64,000 bases of DNA from NCBI GenBank assembly GCA_964402925.1, contig CAYOED010000001.1, positions 1-64,000 of the forward strand, in the 5' to 3' direction. The DNA comes from Suilimivivens sp964402925. Its GTDB lineage: Bacteria > Bacillota > Clostridia > Lachnospirales > Lachnospiraceae. Each line of letters begins with the position of its first letter. Positions within the stretch are counted from its first letter, which is position 1. The position numbers and the translations under genes are program-made. Below the pieces are notes generated by a model. It was given only the letters and a program-made list of their open reading frames with translations. It was not told the origin of the DNA and searched no databases. This document shows positions 61,629 to 64,000 of this stretch, piece after piece.

Positions 61629-62888
61629 ATGGAGAAGAAAATGCGAAAACCTGAATTACTGATACCTGCCAGTTCGCTGGAGGTGCTGAAAACGGCAGTG
61701 CGGTTTGGGGCGGATGCTGTATATATAGGAGGAGAAGCTTTTGGCCTGCGCGCCAAGGCAAAAAACTTTTCCGGAGAGGAAATGAAGCAGGGAATCGATT
61801 TTGCCCATGCACACGGTGTAAAGGTTCATGTGACTGCCAACATATTGGCACATAATAATGATCTTGAGGGCGCACGGACCTATTTTCATGAATTAAAGGA
61901 AATGAAACCGGATGCTCTTATTATTGCGGATCCGGGCATGTTCACGCTGGCAAAGGAAATCTGCCCGGAAATTGATATTCATGTGTCTACTCAGGCGAAC
62001 AATACCAACTATATGACCTATTTGTTCTGGCATAAGCTGGGTGCAAAAAGGGTGGTCTCTGCCAGGGAACTTTCCTTAAAGGAAATAAAGGAGATCCGCG
62101 GCAGGATACCGGAAGATATGGAAATTGAAAGCTTCATCCACGGCGCTATGTGCATTTCCTACTCCGGAAGATGTCTTCTTAGCAGCTACTTTACCGGCAG
62201 AGATGCGAACCAGGGTGCCTGCACCCATCCATGCAGATGGAAGTATGCAGTAGTGGAAGAAAAACGTCCGGGGGAATATCTGCCGGTCTACGAAAATGAA
62301 AGGGGAACGTATTTGTTTAATTCCAAGGATTTGTGTATGATAGAGCACATCCCTGAAATGATCGATGCCGGAATCGACAGCTTTAAGATTGAAGGAAGAA
62401 TGAAGACGGCTTTGTATGTGGCAACGGTGGCGAGGACCTACAGAAAGGCAATTGATGACTATCTGGAATCCGAGGAGAAATACCGCGCTAACATGGAGTG
62501 GTACAAAGCGGAAATTGCAAAATGTACTTATCGGAAGTTCACCACAGGATTTTATTTTGGCAGACCAGATGAAAATACCCAGATTTATGACAGCAATACT
62601 TATGTAAGCGAGTACGTTTATCTGGGGCTGATTGAAGAAATTTCCAAAGAAGGTTTATTCCGAATTGAACAGAAGAATAAATTCTGCGTAGGTGACCGCA
62701 TAGAAATCATGAAGCCGGATGGAAGGAATATTCCGGTTCGGGTATGTTCTCTGACCACAGAAGATGGAGAGGCGGTAGAGAGTGCGCCTCATTCCAGGCA
62801 GGTGCTGTGGGTAGGATTAAGCGAGAGAGCAGACCGGTATGATCTTTTGAGATGTCATAAAGAATCGGAGGAGGGAAATGGAAAATAG
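61629..62888 (+). CDS. U32 family peptidase-like protein (tRNA hydroxylation type)
   Basis: Encodes 419 aa. RKPELLIPASSLEVLKTAVR, FGADAVYIGGEAFGLRAKAK, IDIHVSTQANNTNYMTYLFW, and the Cys motif MCISYSGRCLLSSYFTGRDA, NQGACTHPCRWKY mark the U32/TrhP group that hydroxylates U34 in tRNA. It would make the substrate for the adjacent methyltransferase. ATG 61629 has GAGGA nine bases upstream. Confidence 0.88.
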   Translation: MEKKMRKPELLIPASSLEVLKTAVRFGADAVYIGGEAFGLRAKAKNFSGEEMKQGIDFAHAHGVKVHVTANILAHNNDLEGARTYFHELKEMKPDALIIADPGMFTLAKEICPEIDIHVSTQANNTNYMTYLFWHKLGAKRVVSARELSLKEIKEIRGRIPEDMEIESFIHGAMCISYSGRCLLSSYFTGRDANQGACTHPCRWKYAVVEEKRPGEYLPVYENERGTYLFNSKDLCMIEHIPEMIDAGIDSFKIEGRMKTALYVATVARTYRKAIDDYLESEEKYRANMEWYKAEIAKCTYRKFTTGFYFGRPDENTQIYDSNTYVSEYVYLGLIEEISKEGLFRIEQKNKFCVGDRIEIMKPDGRNIPVRVCSLTTEDGEAVESAPHSRQVLWVGLSERADRYDLLRCHKESEEGNGK

Positions 62889-62917
62889 GCATATATTGTT
62901 CAATATGCCTATTCTTT
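62884..62917 (+). terminator. Terminator after the U32 peptidase gene
   Basis: AATAGGCATAT (62884-62894) pairs with ATATGCCTATT (62903-62913) followed by CTTTCT. The stop codon lies inside the 5' arm. Confidence 0.8.
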
Positions 62918-62969
62918 CTATGTTGTCTGGTGCCTTTTTGTCGAAATCTGATAAAAATAAAAAAGGGTA

Positions 62970-62998
62970 TTGCAATTTTGAAGATAATAAGGTATCTT
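62970..62998 (+). promoter_or_regulatory. Candidate promoter of the glutamine synthetase gene
   Basis: TTGCAA (62970-62975) and TATCTT (62993-62998) are 17 bp apart. The implied transcript starts near 63005, so the attenuator-like hairpins downstream are in its leader. Confidence 0.5.
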
Positions 62999-63007
62999 AA
63001 GGAATGT

Positions 63008-63080
63008 AAAGGAAAGAGACCTTTCAGATCATATTCCGAACGAAGATGTTCCAAAAGCTTTTGGGGCATTTTTTCTTTTT
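63008..63080 (+). promoter_or_regulatory. Attenuator-like leader before type III glutamine synthetase (ANTAR-type candidate)
   Basis: A small hairpin AAAGG/CCTTT (63008-63024, loop AAAGAGA) and a second GAAC/GTTC with six-base loop GAAGAT (63038-63051) precede a strong hairpin AAGATGTTCCAAAA with TTTTGGGGCATTTT (63043-63072, using G-U pairs) and a T run to 63080. The second hairpin and the terminator share 63043-63051, so they exclude each other. This is the architecture of ANTAR-controlled antitermination, known before nitrogen genes in clostridia; loop 1 has A1 and G4, loop 2 has G4 but not A1. Confidence 0.45.
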
Positions 63081-63126
63081 CTGAGGAAAATTATGACATG
63101 AAACAATTAGGAAAGGAAGTATAAAA

Positions 63127-64000
63127 ATGAGTGAAATGATTAATGTTGAAGAGATTTTTGCCAGTAAAGTGTTCACACGGGCAACAATGAAGGAGCGTCT
63201 GCCCAAGAATGTTTACAAGGAAGTGATTAAGGTCATGGAGCAAGGCGGTGAATTGTCACTGGCAGCTGCGGATGTTGTGGCAAAGGCAATGAAGGACTGG
63301 GCGGTAGAAAACGGAGCTACCCATTACACCCATTGGTTTCAGCCGCTTACCGGTATTACCGCTGAGAAACATGATTCTTTCGTTTCTCATCCTGACGAAA
63401 ACGGAAAGATGATTATGGATTTTTCGGGAAAGGAATTGATTAAGGGCGAGCCGGATGCTTCTTCTTTCCCTTCTGGAGGGCTTCGTGCGACTTTTGAAGC
63501 GAGAGGTTATACCGCATGGGATATTACCTCGCCTGCTTTCTTAAAAGAAGATGCTACAGGCGTAATCCTCTGTATCCCGACGGCATTTTGCTCCTACAAA
63601 GGAGAGGCGCTGGATAAGAAGACACCTTTGCTTCGTTCTATGGAAGCAATCAGTGTGCAGGCGCTGCGTATCGTAAGATTGTTCGGCAATACGGGAGCAA
63701 CTAAGGTAGTTGCAAGTGTGGGCCCTGAGCAGGAGTATTTTCTGGTAGACAGGGAAAAATATTTAAAGAGGACCGATCTTATTTTTGCGGGACGTACTTT
63801 ATTTGGCGCTCCTGCACCTAAAGGACAGGAACTTGAAGATCATTATTTCGGAACGATCCGCGAGCGTATCGGCGCATACATGAAGGATCTCAATATTGAA
63901 CTGTGGAAGCTTGGCGTCACTGCTAAGACACAGCACAATGAAGTGGCTCCTGCGCAGCACGAACTTGCACCTATTTATGAGACGGCGAATATTGCAGTCG
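63127..64000 (+). CDS. glnN: Type III glutamine synthetase, N-terminal part (cut by window edge)
   Basis: Encodes the first 291 aa of a protein normally near 700 aa. MSEMINVEEIFASKVFTRAT, MKERLPKNVYKEVIKVMEQG, HYTHWFQPLTGITAEKHDSF, SFPSGGLRATFEARGYTAWD, ASVGPEQEYFLVD (metal and substrate glutamates) and TAKTQHNEVAPAQHELAPIY are distinctive of GlnN. Makes glutamine from glutamate and ammonia. AGGAAAGGAAG precedes the ATG. Open to the window end. Confidence 0.96.
   Translation, partial: MSEMINVEEIFASKVFTRATMKERLPKNVYKEVIKVMEQGGELSLAAADVVAKAMKDWAVENGATHYTHWFQPLTGITAEKHDSFVSHPDENGKMIMDFSGKELIKGEPDASSFPSGGLRATFEARGYTAWDITSPAFLKEDATGVILCIPTAFCSYKGEALDKKTPLLRSMEAISVQALRIVRLFGNTGATKVVASVGPEQEYFLVDREKYLKRTDLIFAGRTLFGAPAPKGQELEDHYFGTIRERIGAYMKDLNIELWKLGVTAKTQHNEVAPAQHELAPIYETANIAV

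Overview
The window reads as a chromosomal segment of a spore-forming, low-to-mid GC Firmicute, most likely a Lachnospiraceae gut bacterium. Evidence: the Bacillus/Clostridium-type gene order yaaR-holB-ricT-trmN6-rsmI, an spmA sporulation gene, IreB, ruvX, DUF1292, RNase J and YlbF in a row, a type III glutamine synthetase, strong AGGAGG-like ribosome sites with several TTG/GTG starts, and insertion-prone islands with large serine recombinases. I see no rRNA, tRNA or CRISPR array.

Layout. 1-10136: end of a membrane protein, a small lipoprotein, HD protein + Orn/Lys/Arg decarboxylase, pyruvate kinase, guanylate-kinase-like protein, then the holB/ricT/rsmI housekeeping run. 10273-14626: a secreted CAP protein convergent with a minus-strand cluster of type IV pilin-like proteins, a GspF/PilC platform protein and a transglutaminase lipoprotein, without ATPase or prepilin peptidase. 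14816-23340: the most unusual part. spmA is split after codon 99 by a 5,669-bp segment carrying apt, an NCS2 purine permease, a DUF6870-type small protein and two tandem large serine recombinases. The two spmA halves share an AAT at the junction and rejoin in frame to a 205-aa SpmA. Behind it lie two further decayed copies of the spmA 3' end, each with remnants of a GNAT-like gene and its small partner. 23340-29460: a decayed accessory region (soluble chemoreceptor, broken ATPase and CapA genes, a pRiA4b-like protein, a DUF4143 ATPase, a Zn-type macrodomain protein).

29471-33734: DUF1349 protein and an ECF sigma factor/ABC exporter operon. 33802-47254: a fructose/fructan-type sugar module. 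Two membrane-anchored solute-binding proteins flank a histidine kinase and a response regulator; four operator-like inverted repeats follow; then come a mannose-family PTS (IIA, IIB, IIC, IID), a HAD phosphatase, HPr, a GH32 enzyme, fructokinase and 1-phosphofructokinase. The inferred flow is: extracellular sugar is sensed by the anchored binding proteins and kinase, the regulator activates the PTS operon, and the imported sugar phosphates are processed by GH32, fructokinase and 1-phosphofructokinase. A scar of two truncated genes meeting at a 24-bp perfect palindrome sits inside this module.

47293-64000: orphan BmpA-like and DUF5722 lipoproteins, NudC, then conserved RNA-modification and translation genes (prmA, rsmE, cysteine desulfurase, thiI, mtaB), a Crh-like HPr paralogue, the ireB-ruvX-DUF1292-rnj-ylbF run, mltG-like/trmR/U32 peptidase, and the start of glnN behind an apparent transcription-attenuation leader. 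All functional statements rest on reading motifs and gene order; no database search was run.
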